DNA from: Leptotrichia sp. HSP-342
Lineage (GTDB): Bacteria; Fusobacteriota; Fusobacteriia; Fusobacteriales; Leptotrichiaceae
Direction of reading: 5' to 3'
DNA: 64,000 nt
Assembly (NCBI RefSeq): GCF_041199995.1
Contig: NZ_CP165646.1
Location: 248,001 to 312,000 of the forward strand
In this document: piece after piece, positions 51,448 to 64,000 of the stretch
How positions within the stretch are numbered: the first letter of the stretch is position 1
Layout: every line of letters begins with the position of its first letter
The notes under the pieces: model-generated
The model's database searches: none
What the model was told of the DNA's origin: nothing
Seen by the model: only the letters and a program-made list of their open reading frames with translations
Position numbers and translations under genes: made by a program

Positions 51448-53724
51448 ATGGGAAATAAACAAAAGAAAGAAAAACATAAAAATATTGAAAATAACGATAA
51501 AAATTTTCATAAAGGAAAAAAATTTAGTGGAAAAAATTACAATATAAAAAAAGAAAATGAAAAAACTCGGAAAATGGAACTCAAAGAAGAGCGTGAATTA
51601 AAATATTTGCGACAAGTACTAGCAGAGTATGAGTTTACTTTTCAGGAAATATTGCAGTTGCTGGAATGGAGCCAGAAAAAACGGAAAATGTATAAGCAAC
51701 TTTTAAATGCATGGGAAGAAAGTGGCGATATTTATTTGAAAAGGAATGGAAGATATACCTTGCCTGAGAAGGAAGGGTTTGTGAAAGGGGAAATTTCTAT
51801 TTCTAACGGAAATTTCGGATTTCTTGATATTAATGGAGAGGCTAGCGTCTTTATTCCTGGAGCTTATTTGAATACAGCTATGAATGGAGATACTGTTCTA
51901 GTACGTATTTTGAAGGAAAGTTCAGATGGAAAGAAACGTGAAGGGGAAGTTTACAAAGTTGTTAAAAGAAATCGGGATGTTATTGTCGGCGTTTTTGAGC
52001 ATAATTTAAGTTTTGGATTTGTGCGTCCAAGAAATTCTCCAAAAGATATTTATATTCCGAAAAAATTGATAAAAGGTGCAAAAACTGGAGATTTGGTGGC
52101 TGTAAAGGTAGATTTCTGGGGAGATGAGGAAAGAAAGCCTGAAGGAGAGATTGTAAGCGTTCTGGGAAGTCCTAAGGATACAGAGGCACTAATTTCATCA
52201 TTGCTTTTAAATGAGGGGATTGAGGAGAAATTTCCAAATGAAGTCTTGAGGGAACTAGACAAAATTGATGAAGATATTTCAGAAGAACTGAAAGATCGAA
52301 AAGATTTGCGGCACCTTGATATTATTACAATTGACGGCTCTGATGCGAAAGATTTGGATGATGCAGTTTATGTGGAAAAAACAGAAGATGGGTATAAACT
52401 TTTTGTAAGCATTGCCGATGTTTCTTACTATGTACGGGAAAATAGCGAGATTGATACAGAAGCATTGAAGCGTGGAAACTCAATTTATCTTGTAGACAGG
52501 GTAATTCCTATGTTGTCAAGAAAATTGTCAAATAATTTATGTTCGCTTAATCCAAATGAGGATAAACTGACTTTTACTGTACAAATGGATTTGGATAAAA
52601 AAGGTAAAGTTGTAAGAAATGATTTTTATAAATCGGTTATAAAATCGAAATACAGAATGACTTATGAAAATGTAAATACAATTTTGGAAAAAAATGAAGA
52701 ATCTGAAGAATACAAAGGTCTTTATGATAAATATAGAAAAATTGGTGAAATGCTAAAAAATATGCTGGAATTATCTAAAATCATCAGAAACAACAAAAAG
52801 AGACGTGGGAGCATTGATTTTGAATTACCTGAGATAAAGGTAGTCTTAGATGAAAATAAGGCTGTAAAGGACATTGTATTGCGTTCTAGAGGGGAAGCTG
52901 AAAGAATTATTGAAGACTTTATGGTTATTGCAAATGAAACTGTGGCGGAAAAACTTTTCTGGGAAGAAATTCCAGCAATTTACAGAGTCCACGAAGATCC
53001 TGACAAGGCGAAAGTTCAAGCGTTAAATGAAACACTGATAAAATTTGGATATTCCCTAAAAGGATTGGAAGAAATACATCCTGGCAAATTCCAGAACATA
53101 ATAGAAAGAACGACAGGACTGCCAGAAGGGTATTTGATTCACAAACTGATTTTACGGGCAATGCAGCGTGCAAGATATGCCAACAAAAATCTGGGACATT
53201 TTGGTCTTGCTTCTAAATATTATCTGCATTTTACATCACCGATACGTCGTTATTCTGACTTAATTGTTCATAGAATGCTTGGACGTTCGATTGAAGAATT
53301 TATGAACGAAAAAGAAAAGGCTAAATATGGAGCTAATTTTGAAGCAATTGCCTCAAGTATTTCGAGAACTGAAAGAATAGCGGATAAACTGGAAGAAGAC
53401 AGTGTAAAAATCAAGTTGATTGAGTATATGCAAGATAAAATTGGGCAAGTTTATATTGCTAGACTTAGCGGGATGAATAAAAATAAGATATTTATGGAAC
53501 TGGAAAATCACATAGAAGTGGTTTACAATGTTACAACAGCACGTGATAATTTTATTTATGATGAGGAAAACTATAAAATCATAGATAAAAGAAATAATAA
53601 GTCCTACACTATGGGAAGCACAATGAAAGTAAGTGTTGTAAGTGCAAGTTATACAAAAATGGAAATTGAGGTCATACCTTATGTGGAAGAAAGAGCAAAA
53701 ATCGAGGAGACTGAAAAGGAATAA
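51448..53724 (+). CDS. rnr: Ribonuclease R
   Basis: A 758-residue 3'-5' exoribonuclease. A Lys-rich N terminus (1-45) and winged-helix segment precede cold-shock domains (GFLDINGEASVFIPG, FGFVRPRNSPKDIYIP). The RNB catalytic centre is ITIDGSDAKDLDDAVYVEK, whose aspartates bind magnesium, with LHFTSPIRRYSDLIVHRML further on. A C-terminal S1 domain starts near IGQVYIARLSG. It degrades structured RNA and damaged messages during trans-translation; smpB follows 21 bases later, a common operon. 51181-51447 is AT-rich leader with no other gene. Confidence 0.96.
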   Translation: MGNKQKKEKHKNIENNDKNFHKGKKFSGKNYNIKKENEKTRKMELKEERELKYLRQVLAEYEFTFQEILQLLEWSQKKRKMYKQLLNAWEESGDIYLKRNGRYTLPEKEGFVKGEISISNGNFGFLDINGEASVFIPGAYLNTAMNGDTVLVRILKESSDGKKREGEVYKVVKRNRDVIVGVFEHNLSFGFVRPRNSPKDIYIPKKLIKGAKTGDLVAVKVDFWGDEERKPEGEIVSVLGSPKDTEALISSLLLNEGIEEKFPNEVLRELDKIDEDISEELKDRKDLRHLDIITIDGSDAKDLDDAVYVEKTEDGYKLFVSIADVSYYVRENSEIDTEALKRGNSIYLVDRVIPMLSRKLSNNLCSLNPNEDKLTFTVQMDLDKKGKVVRNDFYKSVIKSKYRMTYENVNTILEKNEESEEYKGLYDKYRKIGEMLKNMLELSKIIRNNKKRRGSIDFELPEIKVVLDENKAVKDIVLRSRGEAERIIEDFMVIANETVAEKLFWEEIPAIYRVHEDPDKAKVQALNETLIKFGYSLKGLEEIHPGKFQNIIERTTGLPEGYLIHKLILRAMQRARYANKNLGHFGLASKYYLHFTSPIRRYSDLIVHRMLGRSIEEFMNEKEKAKYGANFEAIASSISRTERIADKLEEDSVKIKLIEYMQDKIGQVYIARLSGMNKNKIFMELENHIEVVYNVTTARDNFIYDEENYKIIDKRNNKSYTMGSTMKVSVVSASYTKMEIEVIPYVEERAKIEETEKE

Positions 53725-53745
53725 AGAATATTGGAAGGAGGGAAA

Positions 53746-54195
53746 ATGCCAGTATTAGCTAGAAATAAAAAGGCTTTTCACGATTATTTCATAGAAGACA
53801 AGCTGGAAGCAGGTATTGAACTTGTAGGAACGGAAGTAAAATCAGTAAAAGCTGGAAAAGTCAGCATAAAAGAAAGTTTTATAAGAATTATACGGGATGA
53901 AGTTTTTGTGATGAATATGCATATTACGCCTTATGAATTTGGGAATATTAATAATGTTGCAGAATCTCGTGTAAGAAAATTGCTTTTGAATAGACGTGAA
54001 ATAAAAAAATGGAGTGAAAAAATCAAAGAACAAGGCTACACTATTGTTCCAATTTCAGTTTATACAAAGCAAAGGCTTGTAAAAATGGAAATAGGGCTGG
54101 CAAAAGGTAAAAAGATGCATGATAAGAGGGAATCATTGAAAAGAAAAGACATTGACAGGGATATGAAGAAAATTCAAAAGAATTTTGGAAGATAA
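53746..54195 (+). CDS. smpB: SsrA-binding protein SmpB
   Basis: 149 residues. MPVLARNKKAFHDYFIEDKL, LVGTEVKSVKAGKVSI and the C-terminal KGKKMHDKRESLKRKDIDRD are the SmpB core and tail that guides tmRNA into stalled ribosomes. The TTG at 53731 is in frame, but GGAAGGAGGG lies between it and ATG 53746, which is the true start. Co-transcribed with rnr. The tmRNA gene itself is not seen in this window. Confidence 0.96.
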   Translation: MPVLARNKKAFHDYFIEDKLEAGIELVGTEVKSVKAGKVSIKESFIRIIRDEVFVMNMHITPYEFGNINNVAESRVRKLLLNRREIKKWSEKIKEQGYTIVPISVYTKQRLVKMEIGLAKGKKMHDKRESLKRKDIDRDMKKIQKNFGR

Positions 54196-54364
54196 ATTTT
54201 TATAAAAGTATTATCTACCAGATTTGTTTAGTAATCTTGTATTTAATGAAAAATAAAGAGGTGTTTGTAATTTGAAAAAATATTTAAGAAATACGTAATA
54301 GATATTCATAGATTGTATAATATATTGCGACAAACTAAAAAAATATAAAAACTCATGATACATT

Positions 54365-54726
54365 ATGGCATATGAAAAAGATTATAGGAAAAGAATTTTA
54401 AATTTTTATTATGAAACTGGAAAAACAAAAACATTATTTCATTTCAACATAAGTTCCAGCACATTGTACGGATGGATAAAACTTAAGAAGGAAACAGGAG
54501 ATCTTTCATCAAGAACACGGAAAAGAAAATTTAAGGTGCTTGATTCTGAAAAACTTGATGAATATATGAAAAATCCAGAGAATGCAGATAAATACATCCG
54601 TGAAATAGTAAAAGATTTTGGCTGTGGAAAGGAGACAGTGAGAGTAGCACTAAAAAAATCAGGATACACAAGAAAAAAAACAGACAAAATATAGGGAGCA
54701 GGATGAGAAAGAAGTAAATAGATATT
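54365..54726 (+). mobile_element. IS630-family element, left part (interrupted)
   Basis: Contains the N-terminal transposase frame 54365-54694 (109 codons): a helix-turn-helix opening MAYEKDYRKRILNFYYETG, the STLYGWIKLKKETG wing and GKETVRVALKKSGYTRKK. Sequence continues after the inserted IS5-like element at 56706. The exact left end of the IS630 element is not clear; it probably lies between 54200 and 54360. Confidence 0.75.
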
Positions 54727-54733
54727 AGACCTA

Positions 54734-55830
54734 CACGACAAACGCATGAAAAAAATCTAAAAAAAAGGTATAATATTACTGAGATATTTTATGAAAGAAG
54801 ATGGTAAAAATGTCGGAAAATAACCAAAATCTAAAAGAATTATTAATATATATTACTCAAATAGAGGACAAGCGACAGGCTTCAAAAATAAAACACAAGT
54901 TAAGTGACATTGTTGTGATTACTCTTTTTGCTATGCTTGCGAATGTTGAATATCGGGAAGAGATTGAGGAATTTGAGAAACTGTATCTTAAAACATTAAA
55001 AAGATACTTGGAGCTGCCAAACGGAGTTCCTTCGCATGATACTATTCAAAGAGTCATGGCTACAATAGAGCCTGAAGTTACAGAAGTTCTTTTGACAAAA
55101 TGGATGGAGCTAAAAATTTCCGGGGAAGATAAAAAAATAAGGAAAATATTGAATATTGATGGGAAATTTTTAAACGGAATGAAGAATAAAAACAACAGCC
55201 CGTTAAACATAGTATCTGCGTATTCCAAAGAAGATGGAATCTGCTATTCACAAGTGGCGCTTGAAGGAAAAGGGAATGAGATAGAAGTGATATTACGTCT
55301 GCTTGATAAAATCTCAGTAAAGGAATGTACAGCAGGAAAACAGAAAAGCAAAGGGGTCAACTGGAAACTAGGGAATATTACTATACAGAAGAAACAGAAT
55401 GGCTTATTAAAAGAAATAAGGAATGGAAGGAAGTAAAAGGGATAGGTGCATCAATTTTAACAACAGAAGAAAATGGAAAAAAGCAGGAACAGAAAAGGTA
55501 TTACATAACGAATATAGCAGGGGGAGTGGAAGAATTTGTAAGAGAAGAGGACATTGGGCAATAGAAAGTTATCATTGGATACTGGATGTGACATTCAGAG
55601 AAGATGCAAATAAAACATTAAACAAAAATGCGGCAAGGAACTTAAATATTCTAAGGAAATTAGCAATCTCAATACTGGAAGAACTGCCGTTCAGAAAGAA
55701 ATTTAGCAGAAGGATAAAGAGATAATATAAGAAGATACTTAAAATTATTTTTTGATATATAGAAATGCTGTTGTTAAAAAAATGGATATGATGTAAAGAA
55801 ATAGTTTAAAATATTCATGCGTTTGTCGTG
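54734..55830 (+). mobile_element. ISAs1-family element inside the IS5-like end
   Basis: 1097 bp with perfect 17-bp terminal repeats CACGACAAACGCATGAA (54734-54750) and its complement (55814-55830). It is flanked by a 9-bp target duplication TTAGACCTA (54725-54733 and 55831-55839), which covers the left tip of the IS5-like element. Perfect ends and duplication show it is the most recent arrival, although its transposase is broken. Confidence 0.9.
54801..55725 (+). pseudogene. ISAs1-family transposase, broken
   Basis: The first frame (54801-55436) carries the N-terminal associated domain (IEDKRQASKIKHKLSDIVVI, GVPSHDTIQRVMATI) and the first catalytic Asp in NIDGKFLNG. The frame then shifts: EYYYTEETEWLIK and YYITNIAGGVEEFV are read at 55325-55564. 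RGHWAIESYHWILDVTFRED, with the catalytic Glu, is read in the third frame to 55725. Sequence between the first and second parts is also shortened relative to full ISAs1 transposases of about 370 residues. Not functional. Confidence 0.85.
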
Positions 55831-55893
55831 TTAGACCTATTCGACAACTTGTATAAAGACCAATATCGGGGTATAATAATACTGGTGATGAAA

Positions 55894-56686
55894 ATGATAA
55901 ATAATGTTGAAAGAATAAAAAAACTTAAAGAAGAAAACTATCAAAAACTTTTTGGTATTAAAAAAATACCTTTGATAAAATGCTGAAACTTTTGAACGAG
56001 GCATACAGAATTGAACATTTAAGAGGCGGACATCCGCCAAAACTTTCTGTTCTTGACAGACTTGTAATTATGCTTTCATACTATCGTGACTATAGAACTA
56101 TGGAAAATATTGCCTTTGAATATGGTGTTGCAAAAAGTACTATCTATGAGTGCGTTAAATGGGTTGAAAACATCTTGATAAAAAGTGAGGAATTTTCTTT
56201 GCCCAAAAAAAGGGAACTTGTCAGGGACACTGAGATAGAAGCCGTAATGGTTGATGCTACGGAATGTGAAATTGAGCGTCCTAAAAAAAACAGCGAAAAT
56301 ATTACTCGGAAAAAAAGAAAAAGCACACGATAAAGGCTCAGATAATAGCAGACGAAAAGGATTTAAGGATACTCAACGTCTCGTTTTCACATGGGAGCGT
56401 TCATGACTTCAGGCTATTCTGTAGAAGTCGTGTGTATTTTTCAAAAGATGTACTTTTATACATAGGCATAGATAAGATACACGGCAACAGCTTGGTACCT
56501 AAAAAATCGACAAAAAAGCATAAATTAACTAAAGAGGACAAGAAATACAATTCAATTATTTACATAGAGCATGTGAACAGTCATATCAAGAAATTCAGGA
56601 TAGTGTCTACACGTTATAGAAACAAGAGAAGAAAATTTGCCCTGAGATTTTCGTTAATTTGTGCAATTTATAATTTTGAACTATAG
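55894..56686 (+). pseudogene. IS5-like (DDE_Tnp_4 group) transposase, broken
   Basis: Pieces in order: VERIKKLKEENYQKLFGIKK, then after a frameshift LRGGHPPKLSVLDRLVIML and DYRTMENIAFEYGVAKSTIY. VMVDATECEIERPKK follows with the first catalytic Asp, another frameshift, LNVSFSHGSVHDFRLF, and finally KFRIVSTRYRNKRRKFALRF to TAG 56686. A deletion near 56450 removes the second catalytic Asp region (present as VDKGYIG in the copy at 38633). Confidence 0.8.
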
Positions 56687-56702
56687 GTTATCGAACAGGT
56701 CT

Positions 56703-57216
56703 ATTTAAAAAAATTATCAGAAGCAGGTTCAGGCAGAGAAATAATCTATATTGATGAAATAGACTTTGACGAATATTACTACCGTGAATACGGCTGGAGT
56801 AAAAGGGGAATATATGTTGAAGGGAAGAAAAGAGGATTAAGATATTCAAGAATAAACCTGGTTGCTGGAAAAATAGGGAATGCACTGATAGGAAGTATGG
56901 TATACAGGGAAACAATGGAAAGTGAATTTTTTTAAGAATGGTTCAGGGAAATACTTTTAAGAGATATTGAAAAATTAGGGAAGAGAGTTCTAATAGTGAT
57001 GGATAATGCCAGATTTCATAGAAGGAATATATTAGAAAAGATAATAAAGGGACGGGACATTGTCTATTATTTCTTCCGCCGTATTCGCCGGATTTAACTC
57101 CAATAGAAAAATTATGGGCTAATATGAAGAAAAAATTAAAAGGCATAGCCCATAATTTTAATACACTAGAAGAAGCAGTTACTTCTGTTTTATTTAATAA
57201 ATTAGTTCAGTTTTAA
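56703..57216 (+). pseudogene. IS630 transposase, DDE part, frameshifted (right part of the element)
   Basis: Continues the element begun at 54365. EIIYIDEIDFDEYYYREYGW carries the first Asp, KLGKRVLIVMDNARFH the second, and the third-box sequence (SPDLTPIEKLWANMKKK) is readable in a shifted frame. The first frame stops after ESEFF at 56934. Ends near 57216; terminal repeats are not clear. Confidence 0.8.
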
Positions 57217-57285
57217 ACAGGTTTTACTATAATATAAAATTAAAGTATTTTTTAAAGGGCAGAGATTTTTCTGCTCTTTAATTTT

Positions 57286-57955
57286 TTATGCTGTAGTGTT
57301 ATCAAAATGATACTCTTCTGCTGAACGATAGTTCAGTATTTTTCTACATCTCTCATTCAAAATTTTTTGTATTTCTGGTATTTTTTTCTCTTTTCCATTC
57401 TTGCCTTTTACGGTATTAATTTCAGAGTATCCTTTTTCTTCACGGCTGTTAATATGTTCAGGTCTCTGCTTAATTCTTGCGCCCAGTATGCTTTTATTCT
57501 TTTTAGTATTGCATTGTCCATCAGTTTTTTTTCTAGGCTTAAGCTTGATCATTCTTGGAAGCATGTATGGCTTTATTCCTTCAATTTGGCCTCTGTGAAT
57601 CATTTTATATACAGTTTTGGTTGAAGGGGCAACTTTATCAGGATTGTCTCTTTTGTAGATATTGCAGAAAGTATCAATGCTGTGAACTCTTTTCTCTCTT
57701 TTAAGTATTTCTTGTTTCAGCTCAACAAAGAATAGAGAGTCATACTGCTTACGGTAGATACACTTCTGTCTTTTTTTGTATAGGATGTGAGCAGTATCAG
57801 CAATATAGATACCTTTAAGGTGTAGGATGAATCCAACTGTATTATAGAGTTTCTTTTGAGTTTTCTTGAAATAGTGGAGGGGCTTTTTCCAAGCATCTTT
57901 GTTATGAAGCGGATAGACTTGCCTTCATTTTTGTAAGTATGTGAGAGATATTAGA
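57286..57955 (-). pseudogene. IS30-family transposase remnant
   Basis: On the minus strand the helix-turn-helix GKSPSTISRKLKRN opens, then a frameshift leads to KGIYIADTAHILYKKRQKC, TKTVYKMIHRGQIEGIKP and INTVKGKNGKEKKI. It jumps straight to the C-terminal LNERCRKILNYRSAEEY. Most of the DDE core is deleted. Ends at 57286. Confidence 0.8.
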
Positions 57956-58054
57956 ATATCATTTTTACTATGTTTTTTTAATATGTTTTAGGTGCTGCAC
58001 TTGATTATACAATACACCTACGAATAAAAATATGAAAAAATTCAAAAAAAGTAG

Positions 58055-58083
58055 TTGACAAAAGGGAGTGATTGTGGTAATAT
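58055..58083 (+). promoter_or_regulatory. rRNA operon promoter
   Basis: TTGACA (58055-58060), 17-base spacer, TAATAT (58078-58083), about 165 bases before 16S. The leader to 58246 has no gene; an A-rich stretch precedes the -35 as an UP-like element. Confidence 0.8.
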
Positions 58084-58246
58084 ATATCTTGTCGATACGA
58101 AAAAGGTATCACAGGACAATAGAAAATAAGAATAGAAGAAGCAATAATGTGTAATAGATAAAATAAAAGTCAAGAGTATATATTTTAGTAGAGTAAGATA
58201 TGAACTTGTCAAAACTAAGGTGAAATAAAATATATTTATGATATAT

Positions 58247-59758
<1,512 letters not shown>

Positions 59759-59796
59759 CTAAGGAGAAATAAACACAGCTTCTTCTTATATCTTAT

Positions 59797-59873
<77 letters not shown>

Positions 59874-59884
59874 TATTATGTCTT

Positions 59885-59960
59885 GGGGATATAGCTCAGT
59901 TGGGAGAGCGCTGCCCTTGCAAGGCAGAGGTCAGCGGTTCGAACCCGCTTATCTCCACCA
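59885..59960 (+). tRNA. tRNA-Ala (UGC)
   Basis: Spacer tRNA. Acceptor GGGGATA pairs with TATCTCC, encoded CCA. Anticodon loop CTTGCAA gives TGC. Confidence 0.97.
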
Positions 59961-60032
59961 ACTCTTATATAGGACAATGAGAAATGAATAGTAGGTAAAA
60001 GATTACAATAAAACTAGAGTAAAAGTTATTCT

Positions 60033-62938
<2,906 letters not shown>

Positions 62939-63000
62939 GTAGTCTTTTACTTCTACTATTTATTTCTCATTGTCTTAGTTCATACAATTTAATCTTACAT

Positions 63001-63116
63001 AGTTTGGTGATCATAGCGGCAGGGATACACCCGGTCACATTTCGAACCCGGCAGTTAAGTCTGCCTGCGCCTACGATACTTGGATTCGTCCCGGGAAAAT
63101 AGGAAGTTGCCAAACT
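63001..63116 (+). rRNA. rrf: 5S ribosomal RNA
   Basis: Starts about GTTTGGTGATCATAGC and ends GTTGCCAAAC, whose ends pair. Contains the loop B/C sequence CATTTCGAACCCGGCAGTTA. Ends approximate. Confidence 0.93.
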
Positions 63117-63128
63117 TTTTTTCTTTGC

Positions 63129-63205
63129 GTCTCCGTAGCTCAGCTGGTTAGAGCATCTGACTGTTAATCAGAGGGTCGTTGGTTCAAGTCCAACCGGGGA
63201 CGCCA
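63129..63205 (+). tRNA. tRNA-Asn (GUU)
   Basis: Acceptor GTCTCCG pairs with CGGGGAC, encoded CCA. Anticodon loop CTGTTAA gives GTT. Distal tRNA of the rRNA operon. Confidence 0.97.
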
Positions 63206-63277
63206 TTTTTTTGTTCAAAAAGGAATTCAGTTTGATTTATGGCTGTTTACTTTTATATCGCTATATTTTATTTATAA

Positions 63278-63334
63278 CTACAACAAACGTATATTTTAAA
63301 CTATTTCTATATATCAAAAAATAATTTTAAATTT
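63278..63334 (-). mobile_element. ISAs1 right-end remnant
   Basis: Matches the reverse complement of the last 95 bases of the ISAs1 element at 54734-55830, with a short gap in the terminal repeat (ACAACAAACG) and an internal deletion between two ATTTCT repeats. Only the element end survives. Confidence 0.75.
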
Positions 63335-63343
63335 TTGTTTCGA

Positions 63344-64000
63344 AAATGGAAAAGAAAATTTAAAATGCTTAATCCTGAAAAACTCGATCAATATATGAAA
63401 AATCTAAAAAATAAAGATAATATATCCGTGAAATAGTAAAGGATTTTTACTGTGTAAAAGAGACGGTGAGGGTAGCACCGAAAAAATTAGGATACACAAG
63501 AAAAAAAGACAAAATACAGTGAATAGGACGATACGAAAGTAAACGAATATTTAAAAGTTATCAGAAGCAGATTTAAGTAGAGAAATAAGCTATATTGATG
63601 AAACGACTTTAACGAATATTACTGCCGTGAATATGGCTGGAATAAAAGAAGAGTATTTATCAAAGAAAAACGGATTAAGATATTCAAGAATAAGGTTGAT
63701 GGAAATTAATAGGGAGTATGATAGACAGGAGAAAAAGTGGAAAGTAAATTTTTTGAAGAATGGTTCAGAGAAATATTTTTAAGGGATATTAAAAAATGAA
63801 AGAAAAGAGTGCTAATAGTGATGGATAATACCAGATTTTTTAGAAAAAGAATATTAGAAAAGGTAATTTAAGAAAACGGGGCATTGCCATTATTCTTTCC
63901 GTTATATTCACCGAATTTAAATCCAATAGAAAAAGTATGAGCCAGCGTCCTCAAGAAGAACATAGGTCGTAATTTTAATATGCTTGAGAAAGCAGTTATT
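63344..64000 (+). mobile_element. IS630-family element remnant, runs off the window
   Basis: Same family as the copy at 54365-57216 but heavily decayed. Recognisable are the wing-helix sequence before AGGATACACAAGAAAAAAAG, ISYIDETTLTNIT-like first catalytic box, the VLIVMDNTRFF second box and the SPNLNPIEKV third box, in several frames with stops. The first helix-turn-helix is replaced by the ISAs1 remnant. 63206-63277 is unassigned AT-rich DNA. Confidence 0.75.

Larger units (their letters stand above)
54727..56702 (+). mobile_element. IS5-like element inserted in the IS630 element, itself interrupted
   Basis: Terminal inverted repeats AGACCTATTCGACAAC (left) and GGTTATCGAACAGGTCT (right, ending 56702). 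It is flanked by a 3-bp duplication, ATT at 54724-54726 and 56703-56705. Its left seven bases are separated from the rest by an ISAs1 element. Without that insertion it is about 870 bp. Two further decayed copies lie at 38633 and 12991. Confidence 0.82.

Overview
The window is AT-rich chromosomal DNA of a fusobacterium, most likely Leptotrichia. The 16S rRNA reads like that genus, and the genes fit it: fermentative metabolism, diderm envelope proteins, glutamate dehydrogenase, and A/T-ending codons. This assignment rests on reading, not on a database search. Layout, left to right. (1) 1-8.8 kb: tail of a SIMPL-domain protein, a three-gene ABC importer of the nitrate/sulfonate/taurine type, a PTS EIIBC permease, a secreted esterase, NAD(P) glutamate dehydrogenase and a YciI protein. 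(2) 9.0-11.5 kb: an acyl-activating enzyme fused to a carrier domain and a PlsC-type acyltransferase. (3) 11.8-12.7 kb: eight tRNA genes behind one strong promoter, followed by a decayed tyrosine integrase, an IS remnant, a broken lipoprotein gene and an outer-membrane barrel gene. (4) 15.0-21.2 kb: a complete branched-chain amino-acid ABC importer with two tandem binding proteins. (5) 21.2-28.6 kb: a minus-strand block of exported and membrane proteins of unknown function, bounded on both sides by copies of the 3' end of livF. (6) 28.9-31.2 kb: an AAA ATPase gene abutting a TOPRIM-like gene broken by a one-base frameshift, then a stranded threonine-aldolase tail. 

(7) 31.3-38.5 kb: Cof phosphatase, HolB, MreB, an alpha/beta hydrolase, non-phosphorylating GAPDH, a small lipoprotein and a class B acid phosphatase. 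(8) 38.6-40.1 kb: IS graveyard. (9) 40.2-48.5 kb: DUF333 protein, GMP synthetase, a YbiW-type glycyl radical enzyme with its activase, a fructose-6-phosphate aldolase-like enzyme and EF-Tu. (10) 48.9-54.2 kb: outer-membrane protein, tRNA-Leu, YqeK, RNase R and SmpB. (11) 54.3-58.0 kb: three insertion sequences nested one inside another, then a broken IS30. (12) 58.0-63.2 kb: a full rRNA operon (16S, tRNA-Ile, tRNA-Ala, 23S, 5S, tRNA-Asn). (13) 63.3-64.0 kb: further IS debris. 

The most interesting item is a pair of unlabelled loci at 35.7 and 46.1 kb. Each encodes a 22-residue hydrophobic peptide with a shared residue pattern. In each, sequence just after the stop codon is perfectly complementary to the ribosome-binding or start region. 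This is the architecture of type I toxin mRNAs, and I recognise no named family for them. Second is the ATPase/TOPRIM pair lying between gene fragments, which resembles two-gene anti-phage modules. Third is the livF 3'-end duplication bracketing the exported-protein block; its mostly synonymous divergence suggests import from a related strain.
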